Positions 16,973-26,106 are shown, counted from the first letter of the stretch. The stretch: 64,000 nt of DNA from Streptomyces sp. NRRL B-24484 (GCF_000717715.1 NZ_JOAI01000021.1:1-64000); one strand, 5' to 3'. A program made the numbers and translations. The notes: generated by a model from the letters alone, not told the origin.

Positions 16973-17575
16973 TCAGTCCGCGGACCCGCCGAAGCGGTGC
17001 ACCCCCGAGGGCGTCACCACCGCGTCCACCGGCAGGTCGTGGGCCTCGCCCGGCACCCGGGGCAGCAGCTCCTCCTCGTACAGCAGGGTCGCCAGCAGCG
17101 GCGCGGCGCCGGCCGCGGCCAGCCGGGCCAGCACCCGGTCGTAACTGCCCCCGCCGCGGCCCAGCCGCACCCCCCTGCGGTCCACCGCCAGACCCGGCAG
17201 CAGCACCATCCGGACCCCGCACACCGCCTCCGGCCCCAGCCGCGCCCCGGTCGGCTCCAGCAGGCCCCGGGAGGCCGGGGCGAGCGCCTCCCGCCCCGTG
17301 TAGGGCGCCCAGTCCAGGTCGTTGTCGGCCAGCAGCACCGGCAGCAGCACCCGCACTCCGCGGGCCGCCAGCGCGTCCAGCAGCGGACCGGTGCCCGGCT
17401 CGCCGCCGACCGAGACGTACGCCGCCACCGTCCAGCCCGGTTCGGCCAGCGCGGCGGCGTGCACGGCCAGCTCCTCGGCCGCCGATGCCCGCCGAGCGGG
17501 TGACAGCGAGCGGCGTCCTTCCAGCAGGCGTGACCTCAGGGCGGCCTTGTCGTTGTGCAATGGATTGGCAGTCAT
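16973..17575 (-). CDS. 5-formyltetrahydrofolate cyclo-ligase
   Basis: A 200-residue enzyme that converts 5-formyl-THF to 5,10-methenyl-THF with ATP. The family signature is clear: ALRSRLLEGRRSL at the N-terminus, and VLLPGLAVDRRGVRLGRGGGSYDR, where the Gly-rich loop and the Tyr/Asp are typical of the active site. ATG at 17575 is used; the frame runs upstream into unrelated sequence. The divergent GGDEF gene starts only 58 bp away, so the promoters of both must overlap. Its place beside galU and moeA is conserved across actinobacteria (Rv0992c-Rv0993-Rv0994 in M. tuberculosis, from memory). Confidence 0.93.
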   Translation of the reverse strand: MTANPLHNDKAALRSRLLEGRRSLSPARRASAAEELAVHAAALAEPGWTVAAYVSVGGEPGTGPLLDALAARGVRVLLPVLLADNDLDWAPYTGREALAPASRGLLEPTGARLGPEAVCGVRMVLLPGLAVDRRGVRLGRGGGSYDRVLARLAAAGAAPLLATLLYEEELLPRVPGEAHDLPVDAVVTPSGVHRFGGSAD

Positions 17576-17633
17576 GGGTCCCCACAGCTCGGCACCGATC
17601 GGTGCCCCGAGCCTGACATGCGGAAGGCGCCAC

Positions 17634-18557
17634 ATGTCCACCCCGCTCCTGGTCCAGGCACTCGCAGCGCTGAGCGCCCCCGCCCTGGCCGGCGCCGGAC
17701 TGCTCGGCGCCCGGCTGCGCCGGGCGGGGGCCGCGGCGGCCGAGCGCGAGGCGGCGCTGCAGGGCACCGTCGCCGAGCTCCGGCAGGAGCGCGACGAACT
17801 GCAGCGCACCGCCTCCTGCGACCCGCTCACCGGGGTGTGGAACTACCGGCACCTGCAGATCACCCTGGACAAGGAGATCGAGCGCGCCCGCCGGGCCGCC
17901 GGCGGGGACGGGACGCGCCCGCTCGCCCTGCTGATGCTGGAGATCGCCGGCTTCGACGCGGTCGTCGCCGAGCACGGCCGCAGCCGGGCCGGCGCCGTGC
18001 TGCGCGACCTCGCCCAGCGCCTCGCCGTCGAGATCCGCCGCTCGGACACCCTAGGCCGCTACGGCGGCGAGGAGTTCCTCGTCCTGCTGCCCGACACCGG
18101 TCCCGAGGGGGCCGTCCAGGTCGCCGAGCGGCTCGTCTGGACCGTACGCCGGCACCGGCTGCTGGACTGGTCCGGCGGCGGCGCCGAGCCCCGCCCGGCC
18201 GGCACCGCCGAGACCCCCGGCGCCCGCGGCAACGGCCTCACCGCCGCCGTCGGCATCGCCGTCCTGCCGCGCGACGGATCCCACGCCGCCCTGCTGCTGA
18301 GGGCCGCCGACCGGGCCCTCGCCGAGGCCCGCCGCGCGGGCGGCGACTGCTGGCGCGGCGCACCGGTGGAGACCGTCCCCGCGGCGGCCCCCTCGCCCGT
18401 ACCTGCGCTGCAGCCCGGGCGGAGGTCCGACGGGCCGACGGGGGCCGTGGAAAAGGCGGGTAGTCTGTCCGCCTGTACCGGCCCCGAGGCCACCCTCACC
18501 TCGGTCGGCCACGCCCGCACCGCGGCCGCCACGGCCGCTGCTCGGGACGGGGTCTAA
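17634..18557 (+). CDS. Membrane-anchored GGDEF-domain protein, partly degenerate
   Basis: A 307-residue protein: one short N-terminal hydrophobic segment (LVQALAALSAPALAGAGLL), a coiled-coil-like linker (AEREAALQGTVAELRQERDELQ) and a GGDEF domain around residues 60-245. The catalytic loop is GGEEF, but the usual D-x-D-x-F and N-D positions near the start of the domain read LEIAGF and VVAEHG, so metal and GTP ligands look altered. It may be a weak diguanylate cyclase or a c-di-GMP/GTP-binding sensor. The C-terminal 60 residues are low complexity. ATG at 17634 has GGAAGG upstream. The gene runs toward galU and may be read with the sepX cluster. Confidence 0.8.
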   Translation: MSTPLLVQALAALSAPALAGAGLLGARLRRAGAAAAEREAALQGTVAELRQERDELQRTASCDPLTGVWNYRHLQITLDKEIERARRAAGGDGTRPLALLMLEIAGFDAVVAEHGRSRAGAVLRDLAQRLAVEIRRSDTLGRYGGEEFLVLLPDTGPEGAVQVAERLVWTVRRHRLLDWSGGGAEPRPAGTAETPGARGNGLTAAVGIAVLPRDGSHAALLLRAADRALAEARRAGGDCWRGAPVETVPAAAPSPVPALQPGRRSDGPTGAVEKAGSLSACTGPEATLTSVGHARTAAATAAARDGV

Positions 18558-18600
18558 CCCCCGATTCACCTCGCTCTCACAGGGCGCTGAAACGCCTCAG

Positions 18601-18606
18601 TAAGGT
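18601..18606 (+). promoter_or_regulatory. -10 box of galU, predicted leaderless
   Basis: TAAGGT fits TANNNT and ends 6 nt before the galU ATG, with no Shine-Dalgarno sequence between, so transcription should begin at or next to the start codon. Confidence 0.6.
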
Positions 18607-18612
18607 CGACGC

Positions 18613-19533
18613 ATGACGAAGACGCACGCCCGCACCCCCGTCACCAAGGCCGTCGTGCCCGCTGCCGGCCTGGGGACCCGCTTCCTCCCGGCGACCAAGG
18701 CGACGCCCAAGGAGATGCTGCCGGTGGTCGACAAGCCGGCCATCCAGTACGTCGTCGAGGAGGCCGCCGCCGCCGGCCTGTCCGACATACTGATGGTGAC
18801 CGGCCGCAACAAGCGCGCGCTGGAGGACCACTTCGACCGGGCGTACGAGCTGGAGGAGCTGCTCACCCGCAAGGGCGACCACGACCGGCTGCGCCGGGTG
18901 CAGGAGTCCGTGCAGCTCGCCAACATGCACTACGTCCGGCAGGGCGACCCCAAGGGCCTCGGCCACGCCGTCCTCGTCGCCGAGCAGCACGTCGCCGGCC
19001 AGCCCTTCGCCGTCCTCCTCGGCGACGACCTGATCGACCCCCGCGACCCGCTGCTCTCCCGCATGATCGAGGTCCAGCAGGAGCTCGGCGGCTCGGTCGT
19101 CGCCCTCATGGAGGTCGACCCCTCGCAGATCCACCTGTACGGCTGTGCCGCCGTCAAGCCGAACGGCTTCGGCGACGACGTCTTCCGGATCACCGACCTG
19201 GTCGAGAAGCCGGACACCGAGGACGCCCCGTCCAACTACGCGGTGATCGGCCGCTACATCCTCGACCCCGCCGTCTTCGAGGTGCTGAGCAAGACCCCGC
19301 CCGGCCGCGGCGGCGAGATCCAGCTGACCGACGCGCTGCGCGAGCTCTCCGGCCGCGACGAGACCGGCGGCGGCCCCGTCCACGGCGTGCTGTTCAAGGG
19401 CCGCCGCTACGACACCGGCGACCGCGCCGACTACCTTCGCGCTATCGTCCGACTGGCGTGCGAGCGCGAGGACCTCGGCCCCGAGTTCCGGGACTGGCTC
19501 CGGCAGTTCGTCGCCACCGAGATGCACAGCTGA
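18613..19533 (+). CDS. galU: UTP-glucose-1-phosphate uridylyltransferase GalU
   Basis: A 306-residue nucleotidyltransferase that makes UDP-glucose from UTP and glucose 1-phosphate, feeding glycan and trehalose synthesis and the Leloir pathway encoded at 54-57 kb. The N-terminal nucleotide-binding motif AAGLGTRFLPATKATPKEML and the VVDKPAIQYV block are textbook, as are GDDL and LVEKP further on. It is followed after 24 bp by the moeA-like gene, so the two are probably co-transcribed. The start is fixed by the -10 box 6 nt upstream. Confidence 0.95.
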   Translation: MTKTHARTPVTKAVVPAAGLGTRFLPATKATPKEMLPVVDKPAIQYVVEEAAAAGLSDILMVTGRNKRALEDHFDRAYELEELLTRKGDHDRLRRVQESVQLANMHYVRQGDPKGLGHAVLVAEQHVAGQPFAVLLGDDLIDPRDPLLSRMIEVQQELGGSVVALMEVDPSQIHLYGCAAVKPNGFGDDVFRITDLVEKPDTEDAPSNYAVIGRYILDPAVFEVLSKTPPGRGGEIQLTDALRELSGRDETGGGPVHGVLFKGRRYDTGDRADYLRAIVRLACEREDLGPEFRDWLRQFVATEMHS

Positions 19534-19557
19534 CCCATCACGAAGGCGAGTGAGGCG

Positions 19558-20880
19558 ATGACCGCGGGCCCCGCGCACGGCAGCAACGACCCCTGCTGCG
19601 AGGACGCCGGGGCCCCGGCCGCCCCCCGGACCTGGTCCGTCGACGAGCACCTCGCCGACGTCCTGGCCGGCGCCGCCCCGCTGCCCGCGGTCGAGGTCGA
19701 CCTGCTGGACGCCCTCGGCCGCCCGCTCGCCGACGACGTCGCCGCCGCCGTCGACCTCCCGCCCTTCGACAACAGCTCGATGGACGGCTACGCGCTGCGG
19801 GCGGCGGACACCGCGCCCGTCGCCCTCGCGGTGGTCGGCGACATCGCGGCCGGCGCCGCCGAACTCCCCGCCGTCGGGCCCGGGCAGGCCGCCCGGATCA
19901 TGACCGGCGCACCGGTGCCGCCCGGCGCCGACGCCGTCGCCCCGGTCGAGTGGACCGACGGCGGCACCGGCACCGGCGAGCCCGCCGACGCGATGACCGC
20001 GGCCGCCGCCGACGAGACCGTCCAGGTGCTCCGCCCGGTCGCGACCGGCGCCCACATCCGCCGCCGCGGCAGCGACATCACCGCCGGCACCACCGTGCTC
20101 ACCGCCGGCACCCCGCTCGGCCCCGCCCAGCTCGGCCTGCTCGCCGCGATCGGCCGCGCCACCGTCACCGTCCGCCGCCGCCCGCGGGTCGCGGTGCTCT
20201 CCACCGGCAGCGAACTCGTCCAGCCCGGCGAGCCGGTCGGCCCCGGCCGGATCAGCGACTCCAACAGCTTCACCCTCGCCGCCGCCGCGCGCGCCGCCGG
20301 CGCCGAGGCCGTCCGGATCGGCGGCGTGCCCGACGACCCGGCCGTGCTCCGCCGGGTGCTGCAGGAGCAGCTCGCCGACGCCGACCTGATCGTCACCAGC
20401 GGCGGCGTCAGCGTCGGCGCCTACGACGTGGTCAAGGAGGCCCTGCAGCCGCTGCACGGCGGCGAGGACCTCGGCGGCGTCGACTTCCGCCGGCTGCGGA
20501 TGCAGCCCGGCAAGCCGCAGGGCTTCGGCCGGCTCGGCGGGGCCGGCGTCCCGCTGCTCGCCCTGCCCGGCAACCCGGTCAGCTCGTACATCTCCTTCGA
20601 GCTGTTCGTCCGGCCGCTGATCCGCACCATGCTCGGCGCCTCCGACGTGCACCGGCCGGTCGTCGCCGCGGTCTGCACCGCCGACCTCACCTCGCCCGCC
20701 GGGCGCCGGCAGTTCCTGCGCGGCCGGTACGGCACCGACGGCACCGTCACCCCGGTCGGCGGCGCCTCCTCGCACCTGGTCGGCGCCCTCGCGCACGCCG
20801 ACTGCCTGATCGCCGTCCCCGAGGAGACCACCGCGCTGCCGGCCGGCAGCCGCGTCGACGTGGTCCTTCTCACGGACTGA
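19558..20880 (+). CDS. moeA: MoeA-like molybdopterin molybdotransferase / Glp
   Basis: A 440-residue gephyrin-E-domain protein. Family motifs in order: NSSMDGYALR, MTGAPVPPGADAV, RRRGSDI, VLSTGSEL, TSGGVSVGAYD and ALPGNPVSSY. The acidic residues that bind molybdate/Mg in E. coli MoeA (in the SDI, SEL and VGAYD blocks) are present, so it could be catalytically active. Its position between galU and rimJ/sepX marks it as the orthologue of Glp, reported in corynebacteria as a gephyrin-like protein that links FtsZ to the membrane receptor GLPR. Both a cofactor and a division role are possible. The ATG at 19558 overlaps nothing; GGCGAG lies upstream. Confidence 0.9.
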   Translation: MTAGPAHGSNDPCCEDAGAPAAPRTWSVDEHLADVLAGAAPLPAVEVDLLDALGRPLADDVAAAVDLPPFDNSSMDGYALRAADTAPVALAVVGDIAAGAAELPAVGPGQAARIMTGAPVPPGADAVAPVEWTDGGTGTGEPADAMTAAAADETVQVLRPVATGAHIRRRGSDITAGTTVLTAGTPLGPAQLGLLAAIGRATVTVRRRPRVAVLSTGSELVQPGEPVGPGRISDSNSFTLAAAARAAGAEAVRIGGVPDDPAVLRRVLQEQLADADLIVTSGGVSVGAYDVVKEALQPLHGGEDLGGVDFRRLRMQPGKPQGFGRLGGAGVPLLALPGNPVSSYISFELFVRPLIRTMLGASDVHRPVVAAVCTADLTSPAGRRQFLRGRYGTDGTVTPVGGASSHLVGALAHADCLIAVPEETTALPAGSRVDVVLLTD

Positions 20881-20935
20881 CCGCACCGGGGTTGTACGGT
20901 AGCGCGGTATTCGACCCGCGCCACTGGAGCCCCCC

Positions 20936-21429
<494 letters not shown>

Positions 21430-21433
<4 letters not shown>

Positions 21434-21945
21434 CCGCCCCCGCCGGGCGCGCGCTCGCCGTCACCGTCTCCAACCGCGCCTCCGCCGGCGTGTACGAGGA
21501 CAAGGGCGGGCCGCTGCTCGTCGAGGGCCTCGCCCGGATGGGCTTCGCCGTCGACGGCCCGCGGGTGGTGCCGGACGGCGACCCCGTCGAGGCGGTGCTC
21601 CGCGAGGCCGTCGAGGCCGGCTACGACGTCGTGCTGACCACCGGCGGCACCGGCATCTCGCCGATGGACCTCACCCCCGAGATGACCGCCCGGGTGATCG
21701 ACCGGCAGATCCCCGGCATCGCCGAGGCGATCCGCGCGCACGGCCGGGACAAGGTGCCCACCGCGGCGCTCTCCCGCGGCCTCGCCGGCCTCGCCGGACG
21801 CACCCTGGTCGTCAACCTGCCCGGCTCCACCGGCGGTGTGAAGGACGGCCTGGCCGTCCTCGGGCCGCTGCTCGCCCACGCGGTCGACCAGCTCCGCGGC
21901 GGCGACCACCCGCGGCCGGACAGCACCGCCCGGAGCACGAGCTGA
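21430..21945 (+). CDS. mog: MogA/MoaB-type molybdopterin adenylyltransferase
   Basis: A 171-residue protein of the MoaB/Mog family, which adenylates molybdopterin before molybdate insertion by MoeA. The [15 protein letters not shown] motif (MPT/ATP-binding loop) and [14 protein letters not shown] are intact. GTG at 21430 overlaps the moaC stop by four bases. With moeA and moaC it supplies three late or middle steps of Moco synthesis in one cluster. Confidence 0.92.
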
Positions 21946-21980
21946 GCGCCGGCTGGCAGGTCGAGCTGACCGAGGGCGAC

Positions 21981-22559
21981 GTGACGCTGCGCCCGATCCG
22001 GGTCCGCGACCAGCGGTCCTGGCAGGAGGTCAGCCGCCGCAACCGGGACTGGCTGCGGCGCTGGGAGGCGACCGTGCCCCCGCCGCCGGCCGGCCGCGGC
22101 GGTGTCGCCAGGCCGAGCTACCGGCAGATGGTCCGCTACCTGCGCGGCGAGGCCGCGGCCGGGCGGATGCTGCCCTTCGTGGTGCTGCACCGGGGCCGGC
22201 TGGTCGGCCAGCTCACCGTGGGCGGCATCACCTGGGGGTCGATGTGCTCCGCCAACGTCGGGTACTGGATCGACGAGGACGTGGCCGGTCTCGGCATCAT
22301 GCCGACGGCCGTCGCGCTCTCGGTCGACCACTGTTTCCGCACCCTCGGACTGCACCGGATCGAGGTGTGCATCCGGCCGGAGAACCGGCCCAGCCGCCGG
22401 GTGGTCGAGAAACTCGGCTTCCGCGACGAGGGAATGCGTCCGCGGTACCTGCACATCGACGGCGACTGGCGCGACCACCTGGTCTACGCGCTGACCGTCG
22501 AGGAGGTGCCGGAGGGCATGCTGGCGCGCTGGCGCGCCGTCAGGAGCAGCCGTTCCTGA
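21981..22559 (+). CDS. rimJ: GNAT acetyltransferase, RimJ/RimL type
   Basis: A 192-residue Gcn5-related N-acetyltransferase. It shows TLRPIRVRDQRSW at the N-terminus, the acetyl-CoA region VGYWIDEDVAGLGIMPTAV and the C-terminal ENRPSRRVVEKLGFRDEG of the RimJ subfamily, which acetylates protein or small-molecule amines. GTG at 21981 (GAGGG upstream) is used. Related proteins carry about a dozen residues before this point, and the frame is open back through GWQVELTEGD without an ATG/GTG/TTG, so a CTG start at 21942 or a truncated N-terminus is possible. The gene lies just before sepX, as rimJ does in mycobacteria. Confidence 0.85.
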   Translation: MTLRPIRVRDQRSWQEVSRRNRDWLRRWEATVPPPPAGRGGVARPSYRQMVRYLRGEAAAGRMLPFVVLHRGRLVGQLTVGGITWGSMCSANVGYWIDEDVAGLGIMPTAVALSVDHCFRTLGLHRIEVCIRPENRPSRRVVEKLGFRDEGMRPRYLHIDGDWRDHLVYALTVEEVPEGMLARWRAVRSSRS

Positions 22560-22719
22560 ATGAATTGAATATTTGTTCGAAATAGATATCGATCCGGCAT
22601 CGGACCCCGGGTCGAGTGGTGGCAAACACCGGCAAAATAGTCGGAGAATCAGCTTGATCACACGACACGCCGCGTCAAATTGCTGCCGGGCCTCACCGCG
22701 CCCCCGTACCGTGTGAATC
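22560..22719 (+). promoter_or_regulatory. AT-rich promoter region of sepX
   Basis: This 160-bp gap is unusually AT-rich for the window (22560-22595 reads like TTGAATATTTGTTCG and AAATAGATATC). The sepX -10 box TACCGT lies at 22707-22712, 7 nt before the GTG start, with no Shine-Dalgarno site, predicting a leaderless mRNA. I see no perfect BldD box. Confidence 0.55.
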
Positions 22720-23814
22720 GTGAGCAGTAGCGGCCTTATCTACGCGGTCATCGTGGGAGCCTGGGCCGCCTATCTGGTGCCGATGTGGCTCCGCAGGCAG
22801 GACGAGCTCAACGAGTCGCGTCCGACGGAACGCTTCAGTACCGCGATCCGCCTGCTGGCCGGCCGGTCGGCGCTGGAGCGGCGTGCATCGAGGTCCCTCA
22901 CCGACGAGTCCGACGGCGGCGACCCCGCCCCGGCCGGGGACGACGCCCCCGGCGACGCCTCCGACTCCGGCGTGCCCGCGTCCGCCGAGGGTGTCCCGGA
23001 CGGACCGGACGGACCGGACGGACCGGAACCGGCCGTCGCGGAGTCCGAGGACGTCCCGGCCGACCCGGTCGCCCCCGAGATCCGGGTCTCCGGTGCCGAC
23101 CCGGCCGCGGACCGGCCGGTGCACCGCCCGACCGCGCAGCGCCGCGCCCGGCTGCTGGCCCGCCGCCGTCGCATGGTCACCCTGCTCTTCGTCGCCTTCG
23201 CCCTGGGCGCGGTGGTCGCGGCCGTCGCGGGCTTCGCCTTCATCTGGGTGCCCGCCCTGCCCGCCGTCCTGCTGACCTTCTACATCGGCCACCTGCGCCG
23301 GCTGGAGCGCCAGCGGTACGAGGTCAAGCTCGACCGCGTGCGGGCCGCCCAGGCCGCCGAGCGGCTGCGGGCCCGCGAGCGGGAGCGCGAGCAGGTGCGG
23401 GCCGGGGTGCCCGAGCCGGCCGCCGCCCCGGCGGCCGTGCGCGCCGCGGACGAGCCGGCCCGGCCGCACCTGCGGCTGGCGGCCGACCCGCCGGCGCACG
23501 GCCTGTCCGAGACGGCCTCCTCGGCGACCGCGCTCGCCGAGGCCACCGACCACGAGGAGTGGGTCGACGGGATGCGCGAGCGGGGGCCGGCCGGCGCCGA
23601 CTCCTGGGAGCCGGTGCCCGTCCCGCTGCCGACCTACGTCACCGCGCCGGTCGCTCCGCGGGTCACCCGCGGCCTCGACCTCGCGGCCCCCGGCGTCCGG
23701 GACTCCGGCCGCCCGTCCGAGTCCCGCCGCACCCCGCTGTTCGACCAGTACGCGGAGAGCACGGCACCGCCCGAGGCGGACTGCGCACCGAGGGCCCGAG
23801 CGGCCAACGAGTGA
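22720..23814 (+). CDS. sepX: SepX (GLPR-like) septal membrane protein
   Basis: A 364-residue actinobacterial membrane protein. The N-terminal segment SGLIYAVIVGAWAAYLVPMW and the following RRQDELNE are the family hallmark. An acidic linker with a PDG repeat follows, then two closely spaced membrane segments (about residues 152-192), a charged coiled-coil stretch rich in Arg/Glu, and a C-terminal conserved block WEPVPVPLPTYV near residue 297. SepX was described in S. venezuelae as a septum component needed for proper compartmentation, and the corynebacterial relative GLPR as the membrane receptor of Glp; the moeA/glp gene lies 1.8 kb upstream here. GTG at 22720 is fixed by the TACCGT box. A tRNA-Ala gene follows. 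Confidence 0.9.
   Translation: MSSSGLIYAVIVGAWAAYLVPMWLRRQDELNESRPTERFSTAIRLLAGRSALERRASRSLTDESDGGDPAPAGDDAPGDASDSGVPASAEGVPDGPDGPDGPEPAVAESEDVPADPVAPEIRVSGADPAADRPVHRPTAQRRARLLARRRRMVTLLFVAFALGAVVAAVAGFAFIWVPALPAVLLTFYIGHLRRLERQRYEVKLDRVRAAQAAERLRAREREREQVRAGVPEPAAAPAAVRAADEPARPHLRLAADPPAHGLSETASSATALAEATDHEEWVDGMRERGPAGADSWEPVPVPLPTYVTAPVAPRVTRGLDLAAPGVRDSGRPSESRRTPLFDQYAESTAPPEADCAPRARAANE
22996..23022 (+). repeat. Three tandem 9-bp repeats in sepX
   Basis: CCGGACGGA occurs three times in a row and is followed by a partial copy. It encodes the PDGPDGPDGPE segment of the SepX cytosolic linker, outside the conserved parts. Confidence 0.65.
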
Positions 23815-23936
23815 CCTCCGGCGCCCCGCCCTCCGCCCCCGCGGACGGCGGGGCGCCGCACGTCGGGGGCGGTTCGGGACCCGCGGAAGCAATGGTCACG
23901 AGGCGGTCCGCAGAGGTGATAGAGTTCTTTCTCGTT

Positions 23937-24012
<76 letters not shown>

Positions 24013-24018
24013 CAATGT

Positions 24019-24054
24019 CAAAGGCCCTCCCGGGTAATCCTGGGAGGGCCTTTG
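24019..24054 (+). terminator. Terminator after tRNA-Ala
   Basis: A perfect 13-bp stem (CAAAGGCCCTCCC at 24019-24031 with its complement at 24042-24054), 10-nt loop, 8 nt after the tRNA. Confidence 0.85.
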
Positions 24055-24065
24055 AGCGTTCGGGG

Positions 24066-24284
24066 GTGATCCCGGGGCAGTCCGTGCGGCCTGCCCGTCC
24101 TCCGCCCCGGACTGACGCCCCGTGGGTCGGCGGTGCGCCGGCCAGCGCGGTGTCGGCCTCGGCGGCGGTCGACCCGCCGGGCGGCAGCCGGGACCACACG
24201 CCGGAGGGCGTCGCCGTCTCGATCCGGCCGGGCCCGAGCGTCGGCCACCTCGGCGGCGAGCACATCCACGTCGACGACCACTGA
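24066..24284 (+). CDS. Possible small protein of unknown function
   Basis: A 72-codon frame with GTG at 24066 and stop at 24282-24284, boxed between the tRNA terminator and another hairpin at 24319-24353. The N-terminal half is Pro/Arg-rich; the C-terminal part (SVGHLGGEHIHVDDH) is not low complexity. No membrane segment, Cys or known motif. There is no good ribosome-binding site and it may be non-coding. Confidence 0.3.
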   Translation: MIPGQSVRPARPPPRTDAPWVGGAPASAVSASAAVDPPGGSRDHTPEGVAVSIRPGPSVGHLGGEHIHVDDH

Positions 24285-24318
24285 GGTGACGGGGGTCGTG
24301 GCCCCCGGCCCCACCCGC

Positions 24319-24353
24319 GAAGTCCCGCCCGGTCGACGACCGGACGGGACTTC
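24319..24353. terminator. Terminator hairpin upstream of convergent gene end
   Basis: A 17-bp stem with one mismatch (GAAGTCCCG...CCGGTCG with complement ending CGGGACTTC) lies 35 bp before the stop of the minus-strand DUF336 gene, so it probably ends that transcript as well as anything reading rightward. Confidence 0.75.
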
Positions 24354-24388
24354 CGTGTTCGGCGGCCCTGCGGGCAGCCGGGCGGGTG

Positions 24389-24799
24389 TCAGCCGAGGCC
24401 GGCCTCGGCCGCGGCGGCGAGGGCGAAGCCGTGGTCCTGGGCGGGGGCGCCGCCGCCGATGCCGAGGGCGCCGACGAGCCGGCCGTCGCGGTGCAGCGGG
24501 ATGCCGCCGGCGAGGAAGAGCAGCGGGCGGTCCAGGGCGGTGGGCAGGGTGTGGAAGGGGCCGCCCGGCTGCACGGCGTCGACCAGGTCGGCGGTCGGGG
24601 CGTCCAACTGGAGGGCCGTGTAGGCCTTGCGGGTGCTGGTCTCGCCGGCGATCAGCACGGCCCGGTCGTCGCGGCGGAAGGCCAGCAGGTGGCCGCCGGC
24701 GTCCAGCACGGTGGCGGAGATCCGGACGCCCTCGGCCCCGGCGGCCCGGTGGGCGGCGGTGATCAGTCGGTCGGCGTCGGCGGTGGTCAGCGGGTCCAT
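24389..24799 (-). CDS. DUF336 (HbpS/GlcG family) protein
   Basis: A 136-residue protein of the GlcG/HbpS family: ISATVLDAGGHLLAFRRDD, KAYTAL, and FLAGGIPLHRDGRLVGALGIGG are its conserved blocks. Some members bind haem (HbpS) or assist glycolate and diol metabolism; many are unstudied. There is no signal peptide, so this one is cytosolic. ATG at 24799. It lies 65 bp downstream of the MFS exporter gene on the same strand and is probably in its operon. Confidence 0.85.
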   Translation of the reverse strand: MDPLTTADADRLITAAHRAAGAEGVRISATVLDAGGHLLAFRRDDRAVLIAGETSTRKAYTALQLDAPTADLVDAVQPGGPFHTLPTALDRPLLFLAGGIPLHRDGRLVGALGIGGGAPAQDHGFALAAAAEAGLG

Positions 24800-24864
24800 C
24801 GGGTGCTCCGGTTCGGTTCGGTGGTGCGGGTCGTTCGGGTGGGTCTGCGGGATCGGACGGTCGG

Positions 24865-26106
24865 TCAGCGGTGGACGGGGACGCGCGGTTCGGCGGCGGC
24901 GCGCGGTTCGGTGGCGGCCGCGACCGGCGCCGCGCCCTGGGCCCCGGCCGCGCGGCGGTCCAGCAGGGAGGAGAGGACGGCGAGGCCCAGGGCGGCCGCG
25001 GCCATCAGCGCGCCGACCCAGTTGGGCGCCGTGGCGCCGAAGCCGGCCGAGAGGACGGCGCCGCCGAGCCAGGCGGCGAGCGCGTTGCCGAGGTTGAAGG
25101 CGCCGATGTTCACGGCGGAGGCCAGGGTCGGGGCGTCGCCCGTCCGGTCCAGGACGCGCTTCTGCAGCGGCGGGACGGTGGCGAAGCCGAGCGCGCCGAT
25201 CAGCGGCACGGTCAGTGCGGCCAGCAGCTTGTCGTGCGCGGTGAAGGCGAACAGGGCGAGCACCGCGGCGAGCGCGCCGAGGACGGTGATCAGCATCGGC
25301 ATCAGCCGGCGGTCGGCGTACCGGCCGCCGATCAGGTTGCCGGCGACCATGCCGAGCCCGAACAGCACCAGCAGCCAGGTGACGGAGGACTCGGCGTAGC
25401 CCGCGGCCCCGGTCATCATCGGTGCGATGTAGGTGATCGCGGCGAAGACCCCGCCGAAGCCCAGCACGGTCATCAGCATCGCCAGCACGACCTGGACGTT
25501 CCTGAAGGCGGCCAGTTCGCGGCGGAGGCCGGCCCGGTGCGCGCCGTCCGTGCCGGGCCGCGGGTCGGCCGGGACGAGGGCGGCGATGCCGGCCAGGCCG
25601 GCCACGCCGAGCGCGGCGACCAGGGCGAAGGTGACCCGCCAGCCGACCTGCTGGCCGACCAGGGTGCCGAGCGGGACGCCGATCACGTTGGCGACGGTCA
25701 GTCCCGTGAACATCATGGCGATCGCCCCGGCCCGGCGTGCCGGGGCCACCAGGCCGGCCGCGACGATCGAGCCGATGCCGAAGAAGGCGCCGTGGGCGAG
25801 CGAGGCGGTGATCCGGCCGGCGAGCACCAGGCCGAAGGTGGGGGCGAGGGCGGTGAGCAGGTTGCCCGCGACGAACAGCCCCATCAGCGCCATGAGCATC
25901 CGCTTGCGGCTGATCCGGGTGCCGAGGACGGCGAGCAGCGGGGCGCCGACCACCACGCCGAGGGCGTAGCCGGTGGTGAGCAGTCCGGCGGTGGGAACGG
26001 AGATGCCGAAGTCCTGGGCCATCTGCGGCAGCAGTCCCATGACCACGAATTCCGTGGTGCCGATGCCGAAGGCGCCGATGGCGAGCGCCAGGAGTGCGAG
26101 AGGCAT
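24865..26106 (-). CDS. MFS drug-efflux-type transporter (DHA1)
   Basis: A 413-residue, 12-TM major facilitator with the DHA1 pattern: first helix GAFGIGTTEFVVMGLLPQMA, then the loop motif APLLAVLGTRISRKRML, and the TM5 region VIGVPLGTLVGQQVGWRVTF. It resembles the AraJ/Cmx group of sugar or chloramphenicol-type exporters. A MarR-family gene is divergent, 138 bp away, the standard arrangement for a drug-inducible pump; the ligand is unknown. ATG at 26106 is used. Confidence 0.9.
   Translation of the reverse strand: MPLALLALAIGAFGIGTTEFVVMGLLPQMAQDFGISVPTAGLLTTGYALGVVVGAPLLAVLGTRISRKRMLMALMGLFVAGNLLTALAPTFGLVLAGRITASLAHGAFFGIGSIVAAGLVAPARRAGAIAMMFTGLTVANVIGVPLGTLVGQQVGWRVTFALVAALGVAGLAGIAALVPADPRPGTDGAHRAGLRRELAAFRNVQVVLAMLMTVLGFGGVFAAITYIAPMMTGAAGYAESSVTWLLVLFGLGMVAGNLIGGRYADRRLMPMLITVLGALAAVLALFAFTAHDKLLAALTVPLIGALGFATVPPLQKRVLDRTGDAPTLASAVNIGAFNLGNALAAWLGGAVLSAGFGATAPNWVGALMAAAALGLAVLSSLLDRRAAGAQGAAPVAAATEPRAAAEPRVPVHR

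Noticed and set aside
22560..22719. BldD box or phage attachment site near sepX/tRNA
   Set aside because: No GTnAC-type palindrome was found, and the tRNA-Ala 3' end is not repeated nearby; no integrase gene is present.
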